Below are positions 46,149 to 56,290 of a DNA stretch of 64,000 nt, piece after piece. Position 1 is the first letter of the stretch. Every line of letters starts with the position of its first letter. The notes below the pieces were generated by a model. That model had not been told where the DNA came from, did no database searches, and worked only from the letters and a program-made list of their open reading frames with translations. A program made the translations under genes and the position numbers. The stretch covers positions 372,001 through 436,000 of the forward strand of contig NZ_WUUL01000002.1 of assembly GCF_009831235.1 (NCBI RefSeq). The letters run 5' to 3'. This DNA is from Shimazuella alba. GTDB taxonomy: Bacteria > Bacillota > Bacilli > Thermoactinomycetales > Thermoactinomycetaceae.

Positions 46149-46842
46149 AAAGGGGTGATTTTTTCATTATTCCTGCTTTTCGTGGGTATTTCTTTGGAGT
46201 TGCCTGATTTTTTTTCATCACTACCAAATTCCTCTGTCCCATTTGCTCTGGTAAGGTGAGTGGATGTACTTCCTTACTCGCTCTTCCTAAAATATATAAA
46301 GACTGCTTAGCAGACAGTACCTCCTGCTCCACCTCTGCACCTTTCATCGCTACAAAATCGCCGCCGATTCGGACAAATGGGAAACAATACTCCGCTAAAA
46401 TATTTAATTTCGCAACTGCCCGAGAAGTGACGAGATCATAGTTTTCTCGATGAGCTGATAACAGAGCAATATCTTCTGCTCTTCCATGGATATAGTCTAC
46501 ATCCTTAAACCCCAATGAATCTCCAACTTCTTGTAAAAAATAGATTCGTTTTAAAAGAGAATCCAGCAGAGTAAGTTTGAGATGTGGAAACGCTATTTTT
46601 AACGGAATCCCAGGAAAGCCAGCTCCCGTTCCAACATCTAAAAGCTTCTGTGTATCTGTTAAGTCTATTACCCGGGAAATAGTCAAGGAATCATAAAAAT
46701 GTTTGATAAAAACTTCTTGCTCCTCTGTGATCGCTGTCAAGTTCATCACTTTGTTTTTTTCAATCAGCAATCGATAATAGAGTTCAAATTGATCCAATTG
46801 CTCTTTGCTCAGATGATACTCATCTTGAAGATAACTTCTCAT
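46147..46842 (-). CDS. rsmG: 16S rRNA G527 N7-methyltransferase
   Basis: A 231-residue Rossmann-fold methyltransferase using S-adenosylmethionine to modify G527 of 16S rRNA. SAM-binding [14 protein letters not shown] (near residue 72), the catalytic-region SRAVAKLN segment and a basic C-terminus are visible. It overlaps mnmG by four bases, and is last in the mnmE-mnmG-rsmG group. In Bacillus noc comes next; here a 6-kb insertion intervenes. A candidate Noc-binding palindrome lies inside it. Confidence 0.96.
   Translation of the reverse strand: MRSYLQDEYHLSKEQLDQFELYYRLLIEKNKVMNLTAITEEQEVFIKHFYDSLTISRVIDLTDTQKLLDVGTGAGFPGIPLKIAFPHLKLTLLDSLLKRIYFLQEVGDSLGFKDVDYIHGRAEDIALLSAHRENYDLVTSRAVAKLNILAEYCFPFVRIGGDFVAMKGAEVEQEVLSAKQSLYILGRASKEVHPLTLPEQMGQRNLVVMKKNQATPKKYPRKAGIMKKSPL
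46667..46680. promoter_or_regulatory. Candidate Noc-binding palindrome in rsmG
   Basis: ATTACCCGGGAAAT matches the Bacillus Noc-binding consensus ATTTCCCGGGAAAT at 13 of 14 positions. Confidence 0.5.
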
Positions 46843-48716
46843 GCAGTTCGTCCGCCTTGTTCAATGTAAATCATAAGAATGGAAATATCTGCAGGATTCA
46901 CTCCTGAGATCCGTGATGCTTGTCCCAAAGAAACTGGTTGCACTTGTTGTAATTTTTCTCTGGCTTCTGATGAAAGACCAGATATAGCGGTATAATCTAC
47001 CCATTGAGGGATACGTTTTCCTTCCATCCGCTTCATTTTGTCTACTTGTTGCAAAGATTTTTGGATATACCCCTCGTACTTTAACTGAATTTCTACTTGC
47101 TCCATCTCTTCATCGCTCAATTCATTTGGCGATGGAGATAACTTCGTAATATCCTGATAAGAAAGTTCTGGACGTTTAATTAAATTGGCCAGTTCCATCA
47201 CATTATTTAAATCCGGTGTTCCTAATTCAGCCAACTGAGCTTGTATTTCTGCATTTGGAGTTAACTTGGTACGACGCAATCTCTCGATTTCTGTTTCTAT
47301 CGCTTCCCGCTTTGCGATAAACCGTTGGTATCGATCCTCTTTTATTAGTCCGATTGCATATCCTTTGTCTGTCAATCGCAAGTCTGCATTATCATGACGA
47401 AGCAACAATCGATATTCCGCTCGTGATGTTAACAAACGATATGGCTCATTGGTTCCTTTCGTAACTAAATCGTCAATAAGTACGCCAATATACGCTTCTG
47501 AGCGATCTAAAATAACAGGTTCCTGCTCTTGTACTTTTCTTGCTGCGTTTATACCAGCCATAATTCCTTGTGCTGCTGCCTCTTCATATCCAGATGTTCC
47601 ATTTATTTGACCTGCTGTAAACAATCCAGGAACCAATTTTGTTTCTAAACTAGGCCATAGTTGGGTTGGGACAATCGCATCATATTCGATTGCATAGCCA
47701 GTACGAACCATCTGAGCTTTTTCCAATCCATCAATCGTCCGGAGAATGTCTTGCTGTACATCTTCTGGAAGGCTTGTGGATAAACCCTGAACATACATTT
47801 CCAGAGTCTCGCGTCCCTCTGGCTCGATAAAAATCTGATGACGATTTTTATCAGCAAAACGGACAATTTTATCTTCGATAGATGGGCAATATCTAGGACC
47901 TCTTCCCTCTATTTTTCCGGAATACATGGGTGCTCGATGCAAATTATCTTGGATATATTGATGGGTCTTTTCATTAGTGTAGGTTAACCAACATGGTAGT
48001 TGATCCGTGATATACTCTTTTGTCTCAAAAGAGAAAGCTCTTGGCTCTTCGTCCCCTGGTTGAATTTCCATTTTCGTTGTATCAATTGTTCTGCTATTAA
48101 TTCTCGGTGGAGTACCTGTTTTAAATCGAACCATATCAAACCCGAGTTCTTGAAGATGATGTGCTAAATGAATGGATGGCTGTTGATTATTTGGTCCACT
48201 CTCATATTGGAGATCCCCGATGATGATTTTGCCGCGCAGATATGTTCCGGTTGTTAGAACTACTGTTTTGGAAAGATATTTAGCTCCTGTACGGGTAATA
48301 ACTCCTTTACAAACACCATCTTCTATGATTAGTTGCTCGACCATATTTTGATGGAGAGTGAGGTTGGGCTCCTCTTCCAGTACCTTTTTCATTTCTCTTT
48401 GATACAGAACTTTATCTGCTTGTGCTCGCAAAGCATAAACAGCTGGCCCTTTACCTGTATTTAACATGCGCATTTGGATATGGGTTTTATCTATATTTTT
48501 TCCCATTTCTCCACCAAGAGCATCTATTTCACGAACAACATGACCTTTTGCTGGACCACCAATAGAAGGGTTACAAGGCATGTAGGCAATGGTATCCAAA
48601 CTTAAGGTTAAAAGAAGCGTTTTGCATCCCATACGCGCTGCTGCTAGAGCAGACTCACAACCAGCATGTCCTGCTCCAATCACAATGACATCAAATGAAC
48701 TTGCTTGGTAACTCAC
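46839..48716 (-). CDS. mnmG: tRNA U34 carboxymethylaminomethyl-modifying enzyme MnmG
   Basis: A 625-residue FAD enzyme that, with MnmE, installs the cmnm5 group on wobble uridine. FAD-binding [17 protein letters not shown] at the N-terminus, the [17 protein letters not shown] loop, cysteine-bearing [13 protein letters not shown], and the C-terminal helical domain ([16 protein letters not shown]) are present. GTG start after GAGAGG. Translationally coupled to rsmG. Confidence 0.97.
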   Translation of the reverse strand: MSYQASSFDVIVIGAGHAGCESALAAARMGCKTLLLTLSLDTIAYMPCNPSIGGPAKGHVVREIDALGGEMGKNIDKTHIQMRMLNTGKGPAVYALRAQADKVLYQREMKKVLEEEPNLTLHQNMVEQLIIEDGVCKGVITRTGAKYLSKTVVLTTGTYLRGKIIIGDLQYESGPNNQQPSIHLAHHLQELGFDMVRFKTGTPPRINSRTIDTTKMEIQPGDEEPRAFSFETKEYITDQLPCWLTYTNEKTHQYIQDNLHRAPMYSGKIEGRGPRYCPSIEDKIVRFADKNRHQIFIEPEGRETLEMYVQGLSTSLPEDVQQDILRTIDGLEKAQMVRTGYAIEYDAIVPTQLWPSLETKLVPGLFTAGQINGTSGYEEAAAQGIMAGINAARKVQEQEPVILDRSEAYIGVLIDDLVTKGTNEPYRLLTSRAEYRLLLRHDNADLRLTDKGYAIGLIKEDRYQRFIAKREAIETEIERLRRTKLTPNAEIQAQLAELGTPDLNNVMELANLIKRPELSYQDITKLSPSPNELSDEEMEQVEIQLKYEGYIQKSLQQVDKMKRMEGKRIPQWVDYTAISGLSSEAREKLQQVQPVSLGQASRISGVNPADISILMIYIEQGGRTA

Positions 48717-48765
48717 TTATTTCACAACCTCTCTTATTTAGTATTGCCACATAAGTAGACAACTT

Positions 48766-50142
48766 TTACTTTCCTAAACAAAACTGCGAAAAAATTTGAT
48801 CAATCAAATCCTCTGCCACTGCTTCGCCAATTACTTCTCCTAATGCCTGCCAAGCATTTTTCATATCAATCTCAGCCATATCAAGGGGAACACCCTGTTC
48901 TACACCTGACATGACATCCAAAATGTTTTGTTTTGCCTGTTCCAAAAGTTGAATATGCCTAGCATTACTCACATAAGTTTGATCATTCATGTCTACCTGA
49001 CCTGCAAAGAACATAACTTTAATAGCCTCTTCTAGCAAACTTAAACCTTCTTCTGTCTTCACAGAAAGAGGAATGATTTGTTTGCCCCCACTTCTCTGCC
49101 TGATTTCTTCATAATCGATACGTTTTGGCAAGTCCAGTTTATTGATTACAATAATAGTTGGAAATCCCTTTATCTTCTCAAGCAATCGAATATCTTCTGT
49201 TTGCAATTTTTCGGAGTGATTTAACATCAACAATACCAAATCAGCACTACGTAGTGCCTCTTCTGAACGCTGTACTCCAATCTGTTCCACAATATCTTCT
49301 GTTTCTCTTATTCCTGCTGTATCAAGAAGTTTCAATGGAATACCACGAACGTTGACATACTCCTCGATAACATCACGTGTCGTTCCTGGTATATCCGTTA
49401 CGATCGCTTTATTTTCTTGGGTCAATGCATTCATCAAAGAGGACTTTCCTACGTTAGGACGACCAATAATTGCAGTAGCTATCCCTTCACGTAAAATTTT
49501 CCCTTGACGTGCTGTAAGCAGCAACCGTTCCAGTTCTTGATTGATTGCTTGGCATCGTTCTACTACATATTGGCTTGTTAATATATCTGCATCATACTCT
49601 GGATAATCTACATTTACAGCAAGATGAGCTAATGTCTCGACAATATCATTTCTTAGAGCACGAATATGTGTGGACAACTTACCTTCTGACTGACGAATGG
49701 CCACTTTAGCAGCTTTATCGGTCTTTGCACGAATCAAATCAATCACAGCTTCTGCTTGAGAAAGGTCAATCCGACCGTTAAGAAAAGCACGTTTCGTAAA
49801 TTCCCCTGGTTCTGCAAGACGGACTCCTGTTTTTAGCAAAGCTCCAAGCGTTTGCTCAACTGCAATCAAGCCTCCGTGACAACTTATTTCGACAACATTT
49901 TCTCGTGTAAAGGTACGAGGAGCCAACATCACCGTGACCAATACTTCATCAATCTTCTCTTTGGTGTCTGGATCTAAAATATGCCCATAATGAACTGTAT
50001 GAGAAAGAACTGTCGTAAGTTTATTTTTCCCTTGATATATATGATCGACACAAGTTAGTGCATCTGATCCACTAACTCGGATGATTGCAATACTACTTTC
50101 CCCCATTGCAGTAGCAATGGCAGCAATTGTATCGTTTTCCAC
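48766..50142 (-). CDS. mnmE: tRNA modification GTPase MnmE
   Basis: A 458-residue GTPase that partners MnmG. The N-terminal folate-binding domain (DTIAAIATAMGESSIAIIR) is followed by a helical domain with an inserted G domain (GRPNVGKSSLMNAL, IPGTTRD, LDTAGIRE, NKLD) and the invariant C-terminal FCLGK with catalytic-type Cys. Start moved to GTG six bases after GAGGTG; the longer frame runs back into the yidC terminator. It directly follows yidC; the jag gene normally between them is absent. Confidence 0.96.
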   Translation of the reverse strand: MENDTIAAIATAMGESSIAIIRVSGSDALTCVDHIYQGKNKLTTVLSHTVHYGHILDPDTKEKIDEVLVTVMLAPRTFTRENVVEISCHGGLIAVEQTLGALLKTGVRLAEPGEFTKRAFLNGRIDLSQAEAVIDLIRAKTDKAAKVAIRQSEGKLSTHIRALRNDIVETLAHLAVNVDYPEYDADILTSQYVVERCQAINQELERLLLTARQGKILREGIATAIIGRPNVGKSSLMNALTQENKAIVTDIPGTTRDVIEEYVNVRGIPLKLLDTAGIRETEDIVEQIGVQRSEEALRSADLVLLMLNHSEKLQTEDIRLLEKIKGFPTIIVINKLDLPKRIDYEEIRQRSGGKQIIPLSVKTEEGLSLLEEAIKVMFFAGQVDMNDQTYVSNARHIQLLEQAKQNILDVMSGVEQGVPLDMAEIDMKNAWQALGEVIGEAVAEDLIDQIFSQFCLGK

Positions 50143-50187
50143 AACATTCACCTCACAACTAATATCTAATCTTAACACAAATATACG

Positions 50188-50211
50188 AAAAAAAACTCCC
50201 AACTGGGAGTT
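50188..50211 (-). terminator. Terminator after yidC
   Basis: AACTCCCAGTTGGGAGTT perfect palindrome followed by TTTTTTC on the - strand; it separates yidC from mnmE. Confidence 0.75.
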
Positions 50212-50224
50212 GTTAGATCCTATA

Positions 50225-50980
50225 TTATTTGGCTTCTGCCGGCTTCTTAAGCATCGGTTTTAAAATCAATTGATACTGTAAGATCGTAAAGATGTTACCA
50301 TACACCCAATACAATGCCATTGCAGCTGGGAAGTTAAATGCTAGAACAAAAATCATGATAGGAAAAATCCAGACCATTATGCGCATTTGTGGATTATCCC
50401 CACTACCAGAAGCAACAAATTGTATGTAAGTAGTTATCGCAGCCAACAATGGTAGTAGATAGTAAGGATCAGGTTGTCCTAATTGCAAGTAGAGGAAAGA
50501 TGACTCTGCGATATTTGCATCTCGAACAATTGCCTGGTAAAAGGCAAGTAAAATCGGCATTTGAATCAAAATTGGTAAACAGCCTGCCATTGGATTCACG
50601 TTATGCTCTTGATACAATTTCATGGTCTCTTGCTGCATTTTCTGTGGATCTTTTTTATATTTATCACGTATTTTCAACATTTGAGGCTGTATTTTTTGCA
50701 TCTCTTGCATACTTTTTTGTTGACGATATGTTAATGGAAAAATAACTAGCCTGACGAGAAAAGTTACGACTAAAATCGACAATCCATAATTTCCAAGTAG
50801 TCCTGCAAACCAATCCATTAGCTGAGCTAAAGGAATAACAAAATATTTGTCCCAAAATCCCGCAGTAGCTGGGTCTAACTTCGCGTAATGAGCATCGGTC
50901 GGTGAACAACCGCTTAACAACAAAACGGCAAAGAGGGCGATGAATGCAAACATAAGATATTTTCGCCGCTTACTCAACAA
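50225..50980 (-). CDS. yidC: Membrane protein insertase YidC (SpoIIIJ/OxaA family)
   Basis: A 251-residue lipoprotein with five transmembrane segments. The signal peptide ends in the lipobox LLLSGC (Cys 25); the conserved hydrophilic-groove Arg lies in FLVRLVIFPLTYRQQ. It inserts small membrane proteins alone or with SecYEG, and SpoIIIJ is needed for forespore development in Bacillus. Tandem TTG codons form the start after AAGGAGG. No jag follows. A terminator ends it. Confidence 0.94.
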   Translation of the reverse strand: MLSKRRKYLMFAFIALFAVLLLSGCSPTDAHYAKLDPATAGFWDKYFVIPLAQLMDWFAGLLGNYGLSILVVTFLVRLVIFPLTYRQQKSMQEMQKIQPQMLKIRDKYKKDPQKMQQETMKLYQEHNVNPMAGCLPILIQMPILLAFYQAIVRDANIAESSFLYLQLGQPDPYYLLPLLAAITTYIQFVASGSGDNPQMRIMVWIFPIMIFVLAFNFPAAMALYWVYGNIFTILQYQLILKPMLKKPAEAK

Positions 50981-51029
50981 TAATTCCTCCTTAAGGATGA
51001 AACAAAGTTCTTATCTAAAGTTCTTATCT

Positions 51030-51239
51030 CTAGGGGACATGATCAATCCCACCAGGATGAAATGGATGACACTTGCAAATTCGCTTTACTGTATAGTAAC
51101 CACCGCGCCAAAAGCCATGTCGTTCTATTGCTGTTAAGCCATATTGAGAACAGGTAGGGTAAAAACGACAACTGGGAGGTAACAGCGGTGAGATAAATTT
51201 CCGGTAAAAGCGGATAAAGAGAATTGCCAAACGTTTCAA
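51030..51239 (-). CDS. yidD: Membrane protein insertion efficiency factor YidD
   Basis: A 69-residue protein with the YidD pattern: [23 protein letters not shown] in order, [15 protein letters not shown] and the [15 protein letters not shown] end, including the conserved cysteines. It helps YidC-dependent insertion. TTG start eight bases after AGGAG, overlapping the rnpA stop by four bases. In Bacillus subtilis yidD lies elsewhere, so the rnpA-yidD-yidC order here is the common ancestral one. Confidence 0.93.
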   Translation of the reverse strand: MKRLAILFIRFYRKFISPLLPPSCRFYPTCSQYGLTAIERHGFWRGGYYTVKRICKCHPFHPGGIDHVP

Positions 51240-51610
51240 CGTTGATCACTCCTCTTTGTCACCTTAGGTACTTCTTTAAATACATTTGCTCGCTTCATCA
51301 CATGACGAAGGCATGATTCTGTCTCTTTATAATCTAAACCTACAACTGGATTACGAACGATTAGAATGATGTCCATGTGAGGATGGATTTGATCCATCCA
51401 ATGTCTTACGATTTCTTTCACTAATCTTTTAATCCGATTTCGCACCACAGCTTTTCCTATTTTGCGACTTATAGAGATTCCCACACGAGAAACACCCTCA
51501 TCCATTCGCTTGAAGCTATATAAAACAAACTGGCGGTTTGCTACAGATGTACCTGCGCGAAAAACTCTGCGAAAATCGTTACGTCTCTTTAAGCGAAAAG
51601 CTCGTTGCAC
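51236..51610 (-). CDS. rnpA: Ribonuclease P protein component
   Basis: A 124-residue basic protein that helps RNase P RNA mature the 5' ends of tRNAs. The N-terminal [14 protein letters not shown] and the RNR motif region [17 protein letters not shown] are diagnostic. GTG start after AAAGGGAG. It lies just downstream of rpmH and overlaps yidD. Confidence 0.95.
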   Translation of the reverse strand: MQRAFRLKRRNDFRRVFRAGTSVANRQFVLYSFKRMDEGVSRVGISISRKIGKAVVRNRIKRLVKEIVRHWMDQIHPHMDIILIVRNPVVGLDYKETESCLRHVMKRANVFKEVPKVTKRSDQR

Positions 51611-51653
51611 AAAATAGGCTCCCTTTCTCCAGCGTAGGATGAACTCTATATTG

Positions 51654-51681
51654 AAAAAAAGACCACAGATAGTAAGTGGTC
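51654..51681 (-). terminator. Hairpin between rpmH and rnpA
   Basis: GACCAC/GTGGTC arms followed by TTTTTTT on the - strand. It probably reduces read-through so that L34 is made in excess over RnpA. Confidence 0.65.
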
Positions 51682-51687
51682 CTAGAA

Positions 51688-51822
51688 TTAAGCAGATAGC
51701 ACTTTTCTTCCTTTGCGACGACGTGCAGCTAGCACTTTGCGTCCATTTTTTGTAGCCATTCTCGCACGGAAACCATGTACATTTTTTCGTCTGCGGTTAC
51801 TTGGTTGATAAGTTCTCTTCAT
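51688..51822 (-). CDS. rpmH: 50S ribosomal protein L34
   Basis: A 44-residue, very basic protein read from the - strand: [18 protein letters not shown] at the start and [11 protein letters not shown] at the end, identical in plan to all bacterial L34. It is divergent from dnaA and borders oriC, the universal marker position in Firmicutes. Too short for an ORF length cutoff of 60 codons. Confidence 0.97.
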   Translation of the reverse strand: MKRTYQPSNRRRKNVHGFRARMATKNGRKVLAARRRKGRKVLSA

Positions 51823-52588
51823 TTATGTTCACCTTGAAATGAAATCAAGGTTACCTCCCTTCTCTTCCAAAAGTAGTCGAATTTGTCGACAATCCTCCAT
51901 ATTATAGCTATCCAGTGGGCATAGTGTCAAGGAATGAGGGTACTGATATCTGATATATCCTTATAGTGGATTACCATTTTACATTGGGAAGTAAAAAAGT
52001 GTAATTTTATTAGGAAATAACAAAGAAGATGAAGGATACACACTCCTATTAAAAACAATAATGAAAATACTTCCATCATTATGAAACAAACAATGTGATT
52101 AAAATAGTAAAATCTACTATTTTGTTTCCCGGGGTGGGGGGTCGATTGTGATCGCGTGCTATCTTAGTACGCAATCTATAAGGAAGGATTAAAAGATGAC
52201 TGGATAACGATTTGATATACCAACCAGCATATTAGTAAAGCACTATCGACAAACATGAAGAAGCAAAAATAAGGATAAATCTGTACATTGAAGTTACAAA
52301 ATTAGTTGACTCTCATATAGGATAGGGCGATGATCTGCACCAAACACTTTGTCTTTTTCTCCAAGATCATATCTTTTACTGTGATGCATAGCTTAGGAAG
52401 AAAAGAAAGAAGGGAAACTGCTCCACTATATCATTTGAAACAGATATCTTAAAACAGATTTGTTCCTATATATAATATGTTACCTTCCTATCATTATCGA
52501 TAGCAATTTTCTCATCTTTTATCTTCATAGAAAACAACTTTATAGATATTAAACTCTATAACCCTTATGTAATAAGCTATTAACTAAC
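51823..52588. other. AT-rich spacer between rpmH and the DnaA-box array
   Basis: About 760 bases without a recognisable gene. It begins with the rpmH leader/promoter region, where TTTGTCGACAATCC (near 51887) resembles Spo0A boxes. A short GC-rich block with a run CCCGGGGTGGGGGG is at about 52128-52141. No DnaA boxes are seen until 52589. Confidence 0.5.
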
Positions 52589-53262
52589 TTATCCACTTGT
52601 TATCAACAACTTATGCACAGGTTATAAACAATTTTTCCACAAGTTATCCACAGAAATTGAAAAAATATCGTTCCAAAGTTCGTTGCTTCATTTAAAAAAT
52701 TTTCCTTACAACGAGAAGAGTTATCTTTTTGATACCAATCCACTTGTTATTCTTTATTATTATAGAAAAACATTCTATAAATCTTTAATTCACTATACCC
52801 TTTTGTTTATATGGATTTTGCTGTGTTATCCACTTATTTTCCACAAGTTATTAACAGGTTATCAACAGGTTTCCCACAGGTTATCCACAGAATTTAGTTA
52901 ATTCACTTCCAAATAGGGCTTATTTGTGACAGTTTAAAGGATTGTGGACAACTAATTTTGGAGTTATCCACAACTTATCCACTCATTATACACAGAAATT
53001 CAGCCTGTGGATAAGTAGTTATCCACAGGCTGTGGGTAAGTGGATAACTATTGAAAAGTCCTTGTCATATATAGCCCAATTTGATATTCTTATTTTGTTT
53101 TCTCCGTGGATAAGTTTGAACAAAACTTAAGTTTTCCACAGATTGTGGATAAGTCAGGATGCTTTTACCTTTTGCTTATCAACTCAAAGTTATCCACAAT
53201 CTGTGGATAATGTGGATAACTCTGTGGAGTACTTTCATTTAGACTTCTTGTTTTGTGGATAA
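52589..53262. other. oriC: oriC, upstream DnaA-box array
   Basis: Ten exact DnaA boxes (TTATCCACA or its complement) are at 52644, 52881, 52964, 53006, 53019, 53144, 53190, 53202, 53211 and 53254 (first base of each), with many one-mismatch boxes between, for example 52589. Two pairs face each other closely (53006/53019 and 53190/53202). The array ends 38 bases before the dnaA start, so DnaA must also repress its own gene. This is the upstream half of a bipartite Bacillus-type origin. Confidence 0.93.
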
Positions 53263-53299
53263 CCACTCACGACATATCAAAGAGAGGAGGACATATTTC

Positions 53300-54682
53300 A
53301 TGTATTCTGCTGATGAGCTATGGCTTCATGCCTTAAAAACAGCTTGTTCTGATGAATCTGCAGATGTAGAACAATTATTAATTCAGACTAAAGTTGTGGA
53401 GAGTAGACCAAATTTCTTACTTATAGCAGTACCAGATTTTTTTACACGGGATTGGCTTATACACCGTGCCAAAAACAAAATATTACTTGCTCTAAAAGAA
53501 ATTTCAGGCATCTCCATGGAAGTAGACTTTGTTCTACATTCATTGGATGAGACAGAAGTGGAAGTAGAGCCAAATGTGGAGACCAATAACAAACCTGCAC
53601 AATTAGACCAATCATTGCCAGAGGTTTCAGCACAGATGGAAGAAGTACCATCATCTTCTCAGTTAAATCCGAAATATACCTTTCAAACATTTGTCATCGG
53701 ACCAGGCAATCGATTTGCCCATGCGGCATCACTGGCAGTAGCTGCACAACCTGCAAACACCTACAATCCACTTTTTATCTATGGAGGTGTTGGATTGGGA
53801 AAAACCCATCTTATGCATGCGATAGGACATTATGTAAAAGAACAAAATCCTGAAAGTAGAATCTGTTACATATCTTCTGAGAAATTTACAAATGAATTTA
53901 TTAACGGAATTGTCAGCGGGAACGTGGAACCCTTTCGTAATCGATATCGCTCAGTTGATGTGTTATTAATTGACGATATTCAGTTCCTTGCCAAAAAAGA
54001 AGGGACACAAGAGGAGTTTTTCCATACTTTTAACGCTTTGCATGAATTGCACAAGCAAATCATTATCTCAAGTGATCGACCACCTAAAGAAATTCCATTT
54101 CTAGAAGACCGACTTCGATCTCGATTCGAATGGGGTCTTATCACTGATGTTCAGCCGCCTGATTTGGAAACTAGGATCGCTATTCTCCGCAAAAAAGCGA
54201 TCGCGGACAACTTGGATGTTACCAATGAGGTGCTTTACTATATAGCGGATCAAGTAGCAAATAATATTCGGGAATTAGAAGGTGCACTTATACGCGTAGT
54301 TGCTTATTCTACCATGCTTAATCAGCCTATAACGATTGATCTAGCCCTTGAAGCATTAAAAAATCTAGTAGCACCCAATCAACCAAAAGTAATTGGTATT
54401 CCAGATATCCAACAAGTAGTAGGAAATTATTATCAACTTCGTATCGAAGATTTAAAAAGCAAAAAACGTACCAAAACCATCGCATATCCTAGACAGATCG
54501 CTATGTATCTCTCCCGAGAACTAACGGATAGCTCACTTCCAAAAATCGGAGAAGATTTTGGAGGACGAGATCATACTACAGTTATTCATGCTCATGAAAA
54601 AATAAGTCGCATGTTGAATAATGACCAAGAACTCGAACAAGTAATCATGGAACTAAAAAATCGTCTCAGTCGAAACAGTTAA
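53300..54682 (+). CDS. dnaA: Chromosomal replication initiator DnaA
   Basis: A 460-residue AAA+ initiator. N-terminal domain I ([14 protein letters not shown]), a variable acidic linker (about 85-125), AAA+ domain with [13 protein letters not shown], Walker [11 protein letters not shown] (about 162), Walker [10 protein letters not shown] (about 222), and the C-terminal DNA-binding domain with [17 protein letters not shown]-DnaA binds the flanking boxes and melts the origin. Start is the ATG nine bases after GAGAGGAGG; an upstream extension of 15 codons is rejected. It lies between the two halves of oriC. Confidence 0.97.
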   Translation: MYSADELWLHALKTACSDESADVEQLLIQTKVVESRPNFLLIAVPDFFTRDWLIHRAKNKILLALKEISGISMEVDFVLHSLDETEVEVEPNVETNNKPAQLDQSLPEVSAQMEEVPSSSQLNPKYTFQTFVIGPGNRFAHAASLAVAAQPANTYNPLFIYGGVGLGKTHLMHAIGHYVKEQNPESRICYISSEKFTNEFINGIVSGNVEPFRNRYRSVDVLLIDDIQFLAKKEGTQEEFFHTFNALHELHKQIIISSDRPPKEIPFLEDRLRSRFEWGLITDVQPPDLETRIAILRKKAIADNLDVTNEVLYYIADQVANNIRELEGALIRVVAYSTMLNQPITIDLALEALKNLVAPNQPKVIGIPDIQQVVGNYYQLRIEDLKSKKRTKTIAYPRQIAMYLSRELTDSSLPKIGEDFGGRDHTTVIHAHEKISRMLNNDQELEQVIMELKNRLSRNS

Positions 54683-54720
54683 TCACAGGCTGATGTGAAT
54701 ACTGTGGAAAACTCACCTTG

Positions 54721-54845
54721 CCTATACACAGCTTATCCACAACGTGTATAGGCTTTGTTGCTTGGCTCATCCTACTTATCCACAGTATCCACAGGTACTA
54801 TTACTACTACTACTAATCTTTATTAAAAAATAAATAAATAAGTAG
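54721..54845. other. oriC: oriC, downstream unwinding region with DnaA-trios
   Basis: Exact DnaA boxes at 54733 and 54776 and a near box at 54785 lead directly into TACTATTACTACTACTACTA (54796-54815), the DnaA-trio repeat, and then an AT-only stretch to about 54843. This is the box/trio/AT order of the Bacillus unwinding element. The first box lies in the 14-base loop of a 9-bp hairpin (CCTATACAC / GTGTATAGG), which may also terminate dnaA transcription. Confidence 0.93.
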
Positions 54846-54914
54846 TAGGATAAAAAAGAAATTTTCGGATGTAAAAAGTTAAAATCATTCCTACAGAAAT
54901 GTCGAGGGGATAAT

Positions 54915-56048
54915 ATGAAATTACGAATCTTGCAAAGTGTATTGGTTGATGCTGTATCCCAAGTAACAAAAGCAGTATCTACAAGAACTACCATACCGAT
55001 CTTAACGGGAATTAAAGTAACTGCAGAAGAAGATCAACTTATTCTTACAGGCAGTAATTCTGATATGACAATCGAAACCAAAATTCCTAGAGTAAAAGAT
55101 GAAAAAGAACAGCTATTTGTGGAAAAAATAGGTAGTGTAGTTGTCCCTGGAAAAATTTTTGCAGAAATTGTTCGCAAACTTCCCGGGAATGAGGTAGAGT
55201 GGATTGTTGGTGAACGAAATGGAATTACCATTCGTTCTGGAAAAGCTGAGTTTCAATTACATGGGTTACCAAGTGAAGAATATCCATCATTACCTCAGCT
55301 ATATGAAGAGCAAGTGTTCTCCCTGTCTGCGGATCTGCTTCGTACGCTTGTACGTAAAACTAGTTTTGCTGTTGCGGTCAATGAAGCTCGTGGCGTGTTT
55401 ACTGGTGTTCTTTTTCAGCTGGAAGAAGGCTTACTCACTTGTGTAGCAACAGATAGTCATCGTTTATCCCGTCAAAAAACACAAGTAGAAAGCCTTCCTG
55501 ATTTACAGTTGAATAATGTAATTATTCCAGGTAAAAGCATGAGCGAATTGGCGAAGACCTTTGCAGACGAAACAGAATTAGTAGATCTGGTAGTTGCTGG
55601 AAACCAACTGCTTGCTCGAACAAAACATCTGTCTTTTTATACCAGATTATTGGAAGGAAGTTACCCAGATACCAATCGCGTTATTCCACAAACAGGAGAC
55701 GTGGAAGTTACCACGAAAACAAAAGAATTGTTACAATCTGTTGAGCGTGCATCTCTTATTAGCAGGGATGGCCGGGATAATGTGATAAAATGGACTGTGA
55801 GCGATAATCAGGTGCAAATCACCTCAGCTTCTCAAGAAATAGGAAGTGTTGTTGAAGAGATTCAAGCGGATGTAAAAGGTCCATCTTTAACCATTTCTTT
55901 CAATGCTAGATACATGATAGAGGCCCTACGCACTATTGACAGCGAGGAAATCCACATTCAATTTACAGGATCTATGACACCTTTTCTCATGCAACCCACT
56001 GATAGAAACGATTCACTTCACCTCATCGTGCCCATTCGGACTCGCTAA
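54915..56048 (+). CDS. dnaN: DNA polymerase III sliding clamp (beta subunit)
   Basis: A 377-residue ring clamp of three similar domains. Characteristic segments: LVDAVSQVTKAVSTRTTIPI, FAVAVNEARGVFTGVLF, CVATDSHRLSRQK and the C-terminal LMQPTDRNDSLHLIVPIR. It tethers the replicative polymerase to DNA. It follows the origin unwinding region with GAGGGG before the ATG. A near Noc-binding palindrome occurs in the coding sequence. Confidence 0.97.
   Translation: MKLRILQSVLVDAVSQVTKAVSTRTTIPILTGIKVTAEEDQLILTGSNSDMTIETKIPRVKDEKEQLFVEKIGSVVVPGKIFAEIVRKLPGNEVEWIVGERNGITIRSGKAEFQLHGLPSEEYPSLPQLYEEQVFSLSADLLRTLVRKTSFAVAVNEARGVFTGVLFQLEEGLLTCVATDSHRLSRQKTQVESLPDLQLNNVIIPGKSMSELAKTFADETELVDLVVAGNQLLARTKHLSFYTRLLEGSYPDTNRVIPQTGDVEVTTKTKELLQSVERASLISRDGRDNVIKWTVSDNQVQITSASQEIGSVVEEIQADVKGPSLTISFNARYMIEALRTIDSEEIHIQFTGSMTPFLMQPTDRNDSLHLIVPIRTR
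55178..55191. promoter_or_regulatory. Weak candidate Noc-binding palindrome in dnaN
   Basis: ACTTCCCGGGAATG keeps the central TTCCCGGGAA but matches the full 14-base consensus only at 11 positions. Confidence 0.3.
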
Positions 56049-56065
56049 GGTAGAAAGGAACGAAC

Positions 56066-56275
56066 ATGAAAAAAATTGCAATTCAAGGTGAATACATGAC
56101 ACTAGGGCAGTTACTAAAATCAGTTGATTTGATTGCTAGTGGTGGGGAAGCAAAGATTTTTCTACAGACATACCAAGTTTTGATAAATGGAGAACCTGAT
56201 GATCGACGAGGACGCAAACTATATCCACAGGATAAAATTGGAATCGAAGGATATGGTGAGATATATCTGGTTTAG
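56066..56275 (+). CDS. yaaA: S4-domain RNA-binding protein YaaA
   Basis: A 69-residue protein made of a single S4-type RNA-binding domain (GEYMTLGQLLKSVDLIASGG, VLINGEPDDRRGRKLYPQDK). It is conserved between dnaN and recF across Firmicutes, and homologues are linked to ribosome assembly. AGAAAGGA precedes the ATG. It is part of the dnaN-yaaA-recF-remB-gyrB run. Confidence 0.93.
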   Translation: MKKIAIQGEYMTLGQLLKSVDLIASGGEAKIFLQTYQVLINGEPDDRRGRKLYPQDKIGIEGYGEIYLV

Positions 56276-56290
56276 TGGAGGGATCATGAA

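Noticed and set aside
52120-52145. G-rich CCCGGGGTGGGGGG block as G-quadruplex or Noc site
   Set aside because: It lacks four separated G runs on one strand and matches the Noc palindrome poorly on one side.
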